A stretch of DNA of 64,000 bases from positions 105,693 to 169,692 of the forward strand of contig NZ_LZQD01000011.1 in the NCBI RefSeq assembly GCF_001858025.1, in the 5' to 3' direction. Shown piece by piece: positions 8,501 through 16,500 of the stretch (position 1 is the first letter of the stretch; each line of letters begins with the position of its first letter). The notes below the pieces were generated by a model that did not search any database, was not told where the DNA came from, and worked only from the letters and a program-made list of their open reading frames with translations. A program made the position numbers and the translations under genes. The DNA comes from Trichormus sp. NMC-1. GTDB taxonomy: Bacteria > Cyanobacteriota > Cyanobacteriia > Cyanobacteriales > Nostocaceae.

Positions 8501-10992
8501 AACCCAAGGTATTAGGAATTGGTAAGGAAGGAGATAATTTTGTTGATAGGGAATGGAATCCTCAAGAAAAATATTCAATAGAAATACAAGCCAGTCGCTA
8601 TCCTCCAGGACATGAAAGACATAATTCTAGATTGATATTTGTTAAAGATGATGATGAAGAATACAAAGAATTTGCTGTTTTGGAACAAAGAACAGGCCAG
8701 TTACCAATTGGTACTCAGGCACAAGCATATATTAAACCAGGTGAATCTTATACAGCTACGGCAACTATTAATTTACCATCACAACCACCAATTAACATTA
8801 CCATTAGAGAAATTAGCAAATTTTCTCATGCAGGTAAGACTTTTAATGGTGAACCAGTTACACTCACTATTGGTAATGTACCAGTTCCTATTGACACAGC
8901 TAAAATTAAATTGGCTGATAAAACGTTAGGAGAACTGGATGCTGATTCAATTCAAGAATTAAGAAAAATAAATTATTTAGCTAATGGTAATCCGCTACAA
9001 CTTAAATTAAAATCTATTGGTGATAGTCAACATGAAGGTGGTTTTATTATTGCTGAATCACCTCATGGCAATTTATTAAAAATCAATAAAATTAATGTTT
9101 ATGATTTTAAAGGTCAAGTTTTTACGGGAGAAGAATATAAAAGCGTTAGTTTAGAAGTACCAACCAGTAAAAATAGGGATGCTGTTTTTCTCTATGGAGA
9201 ATTATTAGGAGTTCTTCACTATAAAAAAGATAAGGAAGCACTACAAAGTTTAGGATTGCTTAAACATGGTCAAGAAGGTTCTGTAAATTGTATATTACAA
9301 AGTAATTTTTCTCATACTTTTATTAATATTGATACCAGCACAGTAGAATATCCCCAAATTTGGACAAAGGAATCTCAAGCTTTTCAGGATAACTCTCAAT
9401 TAAATACAGTAACACAGCAAGAGGTGATGGTTGAAAAAAGTGGACTATTGCTGGAAAAGATCAAAGAACGTCCGACAATATTGTTTACTAGTCAGGAAGA
9501 TAAGGTACTGGGATTAATAGGAATAGCAGTGGACAACCACAAAACAGAATTAGTTCAGAATTGGTTTAAATCTAAAAATATTGAATTTAATGTTTTACCT
9601 CCACAAGATGTACCACTAGAAACGAAAAAAGGTCTTTCTGTAATTTACTTGGTTAGTAGTACAATTTCATCTGATGATTTTGATGCTTTAAAGGCAAAGT
9701 TTGGAGAACCATTAAGTGCTGACGGAAAAAATAGTGCTTACAATGAATATCTTAATTCCCTTCCCAATAGACCACATATAATAGGGGAAAAACTCGATAA
9801 AGTTCAGGAATTAGTTACAACTACAATACCTGTTATAGTTACACCCAATTTATCAAATAACAATCCACCGCAGCAAACAATACCTCAACCTAGAGATTCT
9901 GTCCAAGAAATTATTACTTCCCCCAAAAGTTCCAACCCACTTGCTAATCTCCAACCCCTGAATGCTGCTGTAGCAACGCATATGCAAAAGGATGTGGCAA
10001 TGGCTGAAGTAGCTACTCAATTCATTGGTATATCATCTGCACCACCTGAAACACCCTCTAGCACCCGTAATTATCAACAAGCTTGGGGGGAAAGGGCAAA
10101 TACGGGGGTGTATTCAGGCAATGACACAATTATGGTTTCAGGTTCTGGTCCTTGGAGGGGTGTTACTCAACAACAAATTCTGGAAACTTTCAATAAACAT
10201 TATGTACCACTGATTGATCAGGCGATCGCTTCCAAAAGTTCCTTTGTAGTGGGTAATGCTGCTGGTACTGACCAACTGGTAAAACAATATTTAGAAACAC
10301 AAGGATATAAGTTAGAAGCTGTCAATGATGGGTACACACGCGCAGTCAAACTAGAACAAGATACTACGCTTACCAATCAACAACCACAATCAGCTTCAGA
10401 AGTATCTTCCCCAGTACCTACACAGCCATCATCTGTGATGTCATCTCATGGGCTAAAGTTGCCTAACTCTACACCCATTTCTTCATCCAACATTGTTCAA
10501 AAAGAGATAGTTGCTGATAGAACTATTCAGGATCAAGAAACAACATTAGAAAAATTAAGAACTTGGTATTTGACTGCACAAAATTTAGGTAAGTCAGCAG
10601 AATATATTCAGCGAATTATAGAGGTTGGTAATGAATTTAAATCAGGTGTAGAATTAAGAGAAAAAGCAGTCGTAGCAATGAATAATGATTTTCAAGAACT
10701 ACATTCTATCAATCGTCTTACCCAAATTACTCAACGAATGGGAGATGTATTTGGCATTCATCAAGAAAATGGAGAAGTTATAGTACAAGGTAAAGAATAC
10801 TTGATTTCCATCAATAACTCTCATAAAGATTTAACGATTATAAAAAAAGATGGAAGTGTTTTATTAGATATTAAATTAGGACAAATTAATCAGAGTCAGG
10901 TGTCGGCTGAAGTTATTGATGTATTTGAGGAAATCAACAATAACATCAATCAATCTTTGGCATCAGTCAAAAATCAGTATCTTCAAGTTTAA
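5569..10992 (+). CDS. Giant single-chain two-barrel RNA polymerase-like protein with C-terminal SLOG-like domain
   Basis: This 1807-residue protein carries, in order, the signatures of single-chain two-double-psi-barrel RNA polymerases. Two K-G motifs lie at F190-G-K192-G and F223-K224-G, where the first barrel has its two essential lysines. R431-S-P433 follows, then G501-R-DFDGD (503-507), the metal-binding D-b-D-G-D of QDE-1, YonO and eukaryotic RdRPs. After that come V568-G-I-I-N-N-H574 and I673-A-V-D676-x-x-K679, which match the G-x-I-x-N-x-H and A-V-D-x-x-K elements of the RdRP family. Residues about 1515-1600 (MVSGSGPWRGV, then VVGNAAGTDQLVKQYL) look like a SLOG/YspA nucleotide-sensing fold. 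The middle (about 700-1450) is unassigned and beta-rich. Template (DNA or RNA) and role are unknown; transcription or replication of the plasmid or an RNA-based function are inferences. A 262-residue gene follows 44 bases downstream. Confidence 0.72.
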   Translation: MTLEFKHFDTRLNQWIHTDGNTKNANSILTENLDNTLLGFFLPEKNFSFGQMDENTTAANLKNHPNGDVLLLSSKTRLLYGSVECLEVIEKLCPDRKDRGAYGSIFLGSCKNAIHEKLNILVVDDTNGENGGILPNDVAYKFVGDCYGQITTKLYDQITNRNEQKDKSYRVVQHRFGWREHDGEDTKYRFGKGTLRPYNLDEIKYANSNNKPKIDLIIPISSFKGTDKDNPSTPIKPQIKPGLYNQTIWLGEKSQSQKGKTAISQLLASFPQGIKDFAEELEKQAQELAEIQQDPRKVAQLYCEKYEKRKAFIEQQKTEQLVNKAVELSTDDPKIDENLYTDDLQEDSESEQDDLLMYKIIKADLLGHNQLLETEKVKQELTRFVQNEWRDIALGRVLTFDRGMIIPSKELKNGEISVPWIAEGEKILNFRSPFLNANGLCVSINKHIEDYLGPDGKPLAGIIVVNDEDHKRIQARIESLKAQGIETEELDPIETESERQGRDFDGDCIGVELASKYPNLTAEAEYRNLPENAYAPTVKLKKQSFYREDGTQPEFEEIAIHMSDGISVGIINNHVTALEALESEIETLTTYGNSQQQTEYLDQVSSHYKKLVNLENNQNHPQAIREEYREQMQEFLQLASVQDRNSQVIEQAMAINRNIYRQMIEAACFQNQIAVDLFKSAKKPDMEVIAENKRYLYRDVNYIKDKKSSSAYLKEGINTTGYSPVDLLINQVNKYFEASHLESRPIIQFQDLFKGVEFTPQQKFQAILAKQEFDDKFNVATRLNKRRETEQGPYAVVKTSNGTEITITNLTRYEHPGIWKGSTLNIRLEEIPEKYRSLQRPHTLLAIAQIDGETENGEPKYCKLGTVSQQSVIDYKLKPGMITQGATLVELKPELRESQIKLLFQEAYAVAENFYNLIPEDQKLPAAAATWNISASRQDELEQGDNSSLNSRKKVSNFVFATFGKEIISRLDELQFSQPKVLGIGKEGDNFVDREWNPQEKYSIEIQASRYPPGHERHNSRLIFVKDDDEEYKEFAVLEQRTGQLPIGTQAQAYIKPGESYTATATINLPSQPPINITIREISKFSHAGKTFNGEPVTLTIGNVPVPIDTAKIKLADKTLGELDADSIQELRKINYLANGNPLQLKLKSIGDSQHEGGFIIAESPHGNLLKINKINVYDFKGQVFTGEEYKSVSLEVPTSKNRDAVFLYGELLGVLHYKKDKEALQSLGLLKHGQEGSVNCILQSNFSHTFINIDTSTVEYPQIWTKESQAFQDNSQLNTVTQQEVMVEKSGLLLEKIKERPTILFTSQEDKVLGLIGIAVDNHKTELVQNWFKSKNIEFNVLPPQDVPLETKKGLSVIYLVSSTISSDDFDALKAKFGEPLSADGKNSAYNEYLNSLPNRPHIIGEKLDKVQELVTTTIPVIVTPNLSNNNPPQQTIPQPRDSVQEIITSPKSSNPLANLQPLNAAVATHMQKDVAMAEVATQFIGISSAPPETPSSTRNYQQAWGERANTGVYSGNDTIMVSGSGPWRGVTQQQILETFNKHYVPLIDQAIASKSSFVVGNAAGTDQLVKQYLETQGYKLEAVNDGYTRAVKLEQDTTLTNQQPQSASEVSSPVPTQPSSVMSSHGLKLPNSTPISSSNIVQKEIVADRTIQDQETTLEKLRTWYLTAQNLGKSAEYIQRIIEVGNEFKSGVELREKAVVAMNNDFQELHSINRLTQITQRMGDVFGIHQENGEVIVQGKEYLISINNSHKDLTIIKKDGSVLLDIKLGQINQSQVSAEVIDVFEEINNNINQSLASVKNQYLQV

Positions 10993-11036
10993 TATTTAAT
11001 CAATTTAGTGTTTATTCAATTGATTGGCATAAATTT

Positions 11037-11825
11037 ATGACAACTAATCCTTTAACTATATTCACTGAAGAATCAACCAAAATATCACCTGATATTTCCC
11101 CTGCTAAAGCTGCTTATATGTTAAGCCAACTTCTCGAATATGTTGACGTTGATTACAATGAATTAGAATCAATTCCATCAACAGAATCTGTAAGCGTTGA
11201 AGAACAAAGCGATGCTATTAAAACACTGGCATCTATTATTACTAGTCTCAATTCTGGAAGGACTATGGAAGAATCTGTTGTAATAGCATTTGAACCAGAG
11301 GAGATTCAGGTAGAAAATCCAGGGTTTATTCCTGAATTACCAGTTATATTAGCAGATGATTTAACTGTGAGTACAATAGAAAATGAGAAAGACAATTTCA
11401 ATCAAATTAATCATGATTCAATTATAGTTTTAGTGGATGAACAGGAAGAAACTCAAGTAGAAATATATGAGGAAGACATTATGTTGTATGTCATTCCTTT
11501 GATGATAACAAGATTAATGAGGGAAGGAAGTTTAATAGAAAATAGTGAAGATGAAGAGATTAGAGTTTATCAATCAGATGAATTTACTGCTTCACTACAA
11601 GTTACAGCGACAGAGGAGCAAATTTTAATCCTGAAAAGAAAACAACATTTATATTCTGAAACAGAGGTTGCTTTAAATGCTGTTAGGAAAAAAAATTATG
11701 CTCATTTTCAAGTTACCACAAATCAATTAACAGAGGCAGAGATAGAAAATTTTAAACTGATAGCGTTAATGGAGTATAATCAAAGTAATCAATTACTTAA
11801 AAAGGAACAAGAATTAGGAGATTAA
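11037..11825 (+). CDS. Uncharacterised acidic protein
   Basis: I do not recognise this 262-residue protein. It is strongly acidic in its middle (residues about 55-185) and ends in a charged helical segment. It starts 44 bases after the polymerase-like gene, on the same strand, so co-transcription is likely. An accessory role for that enzyme is only a guess from position. Confidence 0.55.
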   Translation: MTTNPLTIFTEESTKISPDISPAKAAYMLSQLLEYVDVDYNELESIPSTESVSVEEQSDAIKTLASIITSLNSGRTMEESVVIAFEPEEIQVENPGFIPELPVILADDLTVSTIENEKDNFNQINHDSIIVLVDEQEETQVEIYEEDIMLYVIPLMITRLMREGSLIENSEDEEIRVYQSDEFTASLQVTATEEQILILKRKQHLYSETEVALNAVRKKNYAHFQVTTNQLTEAEIENFKLIALMEYNQSNQLLKKEQELGD

Positions 11826-11916
11826 TAGATTTTATTTATAAAAATGTGTTTTATTTATATTGTGACTTAGGATTCATTCAAAAATGAAAATTCTGTGATT
11901 ACTTTCAGTTTAATAA

Positions 11917-14900
11917 TCAACCAAAAAAATTAACAATTTCAGGAGAAGATTCAATTATCCATGTGGCTGTATTCCTTGGCATCTTAACATTTAAGCTGAA
12001 TGCAACTGCTACAAGAATCATTTGTAGTCTTTCTGCTTCGGGAATATTTTCAATATTATTGAATATTTGGCTAATTATCTGGGTTGAAGCAAATGATAAA
12101 GGACTATTCTCAAACTTATTTCTCCAGTATTTCACAAAGAAAAGTAGAATTACTCGATAATAGATTTTTGTACATGGTGCAGGTAGACGATAAACAAAAG
12201 GTGCTATTACTAAATGTTCTAAAGCTGCTCCTGAAAGTGGGGTATCATTCTGTAGTGTCGCAACCAAATAACCAATTACTTTAAGAACAGCGTAATTTTC
12301 AGTATTGAAAGTTCTACTAAAACGTAAAATCCCATCATACGATGCTTCTTCGGAGTAAATCTGCTCAACTAATTCTGCTGCTGTTACCCAAAGATATGAA
12401 TCGGTAGATGTCATACTTATTTGACGACAAATTGCAGCTACTTCTGTTGCTTGAGTTTTAGCAGAGTTAGTGTTATGAAGCGCAATAGTAGCAATCCTAA
12501 AAACAGTAGGAAGTAGACCAATTAGTACCGTATTCTGTTCAGCCTTGAACCACAGTTCACTAGGTTTATTACCTAGAATAGCATCGGCATCAAGTTCAAA
12601 ATTCTTCGGGAATTTACCAGTTTGCATTTGATGTATACTAGCAGTGAAAAACAATCCTGCATCAATTGCAATATCTAGCACTTCCGCAAAGCAATTTTCA
12701 TCCAATAAATATGGAATCGCCTCAAAACAAAGAGTTGCAACAACTCCTTGCTGGTTTGTTGCTCTTGCATCATCTATACCCTTTAGAGACCAAACTGCTG
12801 CCCTTTCGTTATTACCAATAGCTTCAGCAAAAATTGCTAAATTTGCCAAAATAGTAGATTCTAGATTTCTTCTATAATACGTAACTATCTCCGGGTTTAT
12901 ACGAAAAAACATTCCTCGTTGTGGTATTGCATACGGTTCTCCATTAGTTGTTGCTAAAGGAGGATTTCCAGTACGGGCAATTGATGTGAAATAGCCCGTA
13001 ACATGACCAAATACTGTAAATAGTATTTTCCAATTATCTGTATCTGTTCTACAAACTAACAAATGTTTTATAGCTTTATCTAAAGATATAAATACAGCAC
13101 TTATTTCACCGATAAAGCCTTGAGCAATTGCCTGTTCGGAAAGCACTTTTACTAAAGTAGTCTTATCAATATCATTAATATTTTCTGCTAAAAATACTGC
13201 TTGTCGAGCAAACTCAACCGCAAGGGATGAATCTTGTTCGCTAGTTGCACGACTCATACTCAAAAGAGCTTTTATCTGAACTATGGGATATACGTTAGTA
13301 TTTTCGCTCAAAGCCTGACTTAGCCAGGTTACAGCCTCATTATTCCGGTTTGCATTTACTAGTTGTTGACCAATACAGCCCTTAATTAAAAACTGAACAC
13401 GTGGTTCGCTAGATGCCTGTCTTAGCGCTATTTCTGCAACAGATATTGCAGCACTAATATTACGCTGATACTCTGCCAAAATGATAATTTTAGACCATAT
13501 TGCACATGCCCATAGCAGTTCCAAGTCAAGCCTGTAAGCTCTTTCCGCGAAGTCTACATATGCTGCAAAAACTTCTGACCAATTTTGCTCTTCTCTAGGT
13601 TTTTCAGATTCTTTTAACCACAAATCTTCTGCGACTATTAAGCAACCTAACTCAGCTACTTCATGAGTAAAGGCAAAATTTCGTTGTTCGACAGTAAGTT
13701 GCTCTACTGTATTAATCCAGTCTAGAAGCTTTTCTGTAGTATCAATTCCTTGAGCAGTAGTCCAAATAGTAAAGCCTAAAGATGCTGAATCAGGTAATGC
13801 CAACTCATTAGTACCAGGTATATGAGCATAGGGCTGAAATTGTAGGGCTGTTCTTAAATATCTATTTGCACGTACTGGATCATCTACACAAAAGATAGAA
13901 TGAACATTCATACAGGCTGTAATTACACCTATAGCATCATTTTCATTTGCTTCTTCTAGTAGGGTATCTAAGTTTTTTATGAGGTAGGAAATAGGTTTAT
14001 TGTGTTTATTTCGAGCAGTAATTTGAAATCCACGTAAAATAATACGGAAGCTTAAATCCATTTCTTTTGGCAGTGGCAAACTACCCCACAAAGACAATAA
14101 GTTTCCATAATAAACTGCATTATCAACTTTACTTAGTTTATGGAGTGCCGATATAAGCATTAGTCCCGCACGATTAAAGTCTTCAGCTCCAAGAAAGTGA
14201 ATAATTGCATTCTCAATATCAATTGAATTTAAATTATGTTTTGAGATAATAAGTTCAGCAAGCACTTGGTGACATGATTTCCGTGTTTCAGGTAATAAAT
14301 TACTGCTACCAAGCGGTTTAACTACAGGAGAAATTAGTAACTGCTCATTAACATCACGTTGTACCCACAGTCCAATTAAAGTATATAAATGTTCAATTGC
14401 TCTCTGAATTGGAGGATTAACAGATGCAACTGCTTGTACATCCTTTTGAGAGAAGCTACCAACAGGTAAGCAAAGACGGTAGAGTAAATCTCTAGCATTT
14501 TCATCCTCAATAGAATCCAGTACTCGCTTTACCGTTTGACTGTTGATTGCATAACGATAATCACCCCTGAATAATCTTTCCTCTATGTCCCCGGTAGTTT
14601 GCCAATTATGCTGACGGAGATACCGTGCAATGGCCACAATTAATTGTGGATGTTGCTGTGCGAGTAGTATATTGATAAATCTGGTATCAGCTTGAATGAT
14701 AGAAGCAGGTGATCCATATGCTTGGAGTATTTCAGCTACCTCGTTATCGTTAAAAGGCGGAGTTTCTGTAGAGTAGAGAATTTGCTCTCCTAGAAGCTCT
14801 TGAAGGGTAAATGTAAGCTGATATGGGCTAGTAGATAATAGCTTTACACCATACAAATTACACGCTCTTGCTAGTTGAACTAAACGTTCCGAAAGTTCAT

Positions 14901-16224
14901 CACTTCCTAACAATTCAGGCAAATCATCCAGTACCAGTAATGCACCATTTCCTAAACTTTGGCAAATATGGCAATACCAATTATATCTATTACTTTGTAG
15001 TGGTAAATTTGTTAATAGTTTTAATGATTTGTCTAACTCTTGAACGGCTTTTTCAATATTTAAATCACGTAATTTTATCCAAGCACAACACGTACCAATA
15101 TATTGAACAAGTAAAACAGCTAAGTGTGTTTTCCCTGAACCACTAGTGCCATATATAGCTAACCAAATAAAGTTATCATAAACTTTTGCTAAGGTAGTGA
15201 CCGTTTTTACCCGATGACTCAATTGTTCAACTATTGGGGGAATACTTAAATCCGGTGGTTGAAAAATACAACTAATAGCAACATCAATGCCTTGCTGTTG
15301 AAACTCTTGTTGTAACTGGTTGTGAACTGGCGAAAAGGCATTAAGCAGTTGTATTAAACCTTGCTCTAAAGACAACACTCGTGGTTTTAGAGAAGATACT
15401 TGTGATTCCAAATTACAAAGCCTAATGACAACATTATTTAGTAGTTTGTGGTCATTTTCACTTAAAGTTGGAAGCGAAAGCTGCTCGATTAAATTCTGTA
15501 TCGCCAGTTGCTTTATACTTGGTTGAGATAGCAGTTTAAAAACATAAAGAAATAGCCTTTCGTAAAGTTGCTCTGCTTCAATGTCATTTGTCACATATTG
15601 CTGTTGTATGATAATTTCTAAAATACGCGGACTTAAGGACTGAGCAGAAGGTGTTTCTGTACTCCACTCAAATTTATTAATCAGGTCAAGCAAATCATCA
15701 TCGCTGGAAGTCGTTATGAAATTCCGAAAAATATTCCAGGTGGTGTCAGGTAATTTATCAGGCTTTTTGTCCCTACTTAAAATGTTACGAATACCAGTTA
15801 AAGCATCATCTTGTGAGATTGCTTGCAAACTCCCTCGACGAATTTGCTCCCAAACAAAAATACCTTCCTTTCTTTTGAGCGTTTCTGGCAAAGGTCGCTC
15901 CACTGTCACAGAAGCCGTCGTAGTATACAAAAAACGCAGGTTAATTCCAGAATTATTGTGACGATGTTCAACAAAGTTAGCGATCGCAGCAACAGCACTC
16001 CACAGTGTAATAGAATTCGTATAATTTTTAACCTGTTCCAGTAACCTTTGTTCGTCTCCCACTAATGAGCGTGATATTACATCAATATCTTCTCCACATT
16101 CTAGTTGTAAATATTCATCTGGCTGTAAATTTAGCCATCTCTCGATAGTCAAATCAACTTGATATACATATCCTCGAATAGTGTCCGAAGCATCGTTGTT
16201 ACGGCGCGGAATAAATGTAGTCAT
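11917..16224 (-). CDS. STAND NTPase with N-terminal DUF4297/Cap4-like nuclease domain (Avs-like)
   Basis: The first 150 residues fit the DUF4297/Cap4 nuclease pattern: I16-R-G-Y-V-Y-Q22, then L41-E-C-G-E-D46 and Q64-V-K66 as the likely PD-(D/E)xK residues. A P-loop follows (GTSGSGKT, 359-366) with Walker B LVLDDL (D433-D434). The remaining ~900 residues are helical repeats of TPR type. Nuclease-STAND-repeat is the architecture of Avs antiviral proteins, in which the C-terminal repeats sense a phage protein and NTPase oligomerisation activates the nuclease. At 1435 residues it is of usual Avs size. It is a single gene with no obvious partner, convergent with the 262-residue gene. The anti-phage role is inferred from architecture and from the surrounding defence genes. 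Confidence 0.7.
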   Translation of the reverse strand: MTTFIPRRNNDASDTIRGYVYQVDLTIERWLNLQPDEYLQLECGEDIDVISRSLVGDEQRLLEQVKNYTNSITLWSAVAAIANFVEHRHNNSGINLRFLYTTTASVTVERPLPETLKRKEGIFVWEQIRRGSLQAISQDDALTGIRNILSRDKKPDKLPDTTWNIFRNFITTSSDDDLLDLINKFEWSTETPSAQSLSPRILEIIIQQQYVTNDIEAEQLYERLFLYVFKLLSQPSIKQLAIQNLIEQLSLPTLSENDHKLLNNVVIRLCNLESQVSSLKPRVLSLEQGLIQLLNAFSPVHNQLQQEFQQQGIDVAISCIFQPPDLSIPPIVEQLSHRVKTVTTLAKVYDNFIWLAIYGTSGSGKTHLAVLLVQYIGTCCAWIKLRDLNIEKAVQELDKSLKLLTNLPLQSNRYNWYCHICQSLGNGALLVLDDLPELLGSDELSERLVQLARACNLYGVKLLSTSPYQLTFTLQELLGEQILYSTETPPFNDNEVAEILQAYGSPASIIQADTRFINILLAQQHPQLIVAIARYLRQHNWQTTGDIEERLFRGDYRYAINSQTVKRVLDSIEDENARDLLYRLCLPVGSFSQKDVQAVASVNPPIQRAIEHLYTLIGLWVQRDVNEQLLISPVVKPLGSSNLLPETRKSCHQVLAELIISKHNLNSIDIENAIIHFLGAEDFNRAGLMLISALHKLSKVDNAVYYGNLLSLWGSLPLPKEMDLSFRIILRGFQITARNKHNKPISYLIKNLDTLLEEANENDAIGVITACMNVHSIFCVDDPVRANRYLRTALQFQPYAHIPGTNELALPDSASLGFTIWTTAQGIDTTEKLLDWINTVEQLTVEQRNFAFTHEVAELGCLIVAEDLWLKESEKPREEQNWSEVFAAYVDFAERAYRLDLELLWACAIWSKIIILAEYQRNISAAISVAEIALRQASSEPRVQFLIKGCIGQQLVNANRNNEAVTWLSQALSENTNVYPIVQIKALLSMSRATSEQDSSLAVEFARQAVFLAENINDIDKTTLVKVLSEQAIAQGFIGEISAVFISLDKAIKHLLVCRTDTDNWKILFTVFGHVTGYFTSIARTGNPPLATTNGEPYAIPQRGMFFRINPEIVTYYRRNLESTILANLAIFAEAIGNNERAAVWSLKGIDDARATNQQGVVATLCFEAIPYLLDENCFAEVLDIAIDAGLFFTASIHQMQTGKFPKNFELDADAILGNKPSELWFKAEQNTVLIGLLPTVFRIATIALHNTNSAKTQATEVAAICRQISMTSTDSYLWVTAAELVEQIYSEEASYDGILRFSRTFNTENYAVLKVIGYLVATLQNDTPLSGAALEHLVIAPFVYRLPAPCTKIYYRVILLFFVKYWRNKFENSPLSFASTQIISQIFNNIENIPEAERLQMILVAVAFSLNVKMPRNTATWIIESSPEIVNFFG

Positions 16225-16500
16225 TGTTGATATTAAATTTATAGTTTATATAAATACATCATCAAACCGATTACAGCATTTCTCAAAGCAAAGGCGCACG
16301 GCTGGAGGAGTTGTCTCTCAATAATACCCGGTTTAGCCCTTTTTGGGTATTACAAACGATATTTTAAGAGTTTCAGCTTTATTTATTTCGTTACCCAAGT
16401 CGTATTGAATAGTCTCTTTCATAAAGGGTGAGTCTGACATAAAAGCTATGATGAAATATTATTATATCCTTTTTTAAATCTTATTATGTTTAAGTCTCAT
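16225..16500. other. Intergenic, 276 bases, no gene
   Basis: This lies between the STAND gene and the 3' end of the rep gene, both on the minus strand. The only structure I see is a weak 7-bp inverted repeat, AATACCC (16323-16329) with GGGTATT (16345-16351). Confidence 0.4.

Noticed and set aside
16323..16351. Rho-independent terminator between STAND and rep genes
   Set aside because: The stem is only 7 bp with a 15-base loop and no T-tract.
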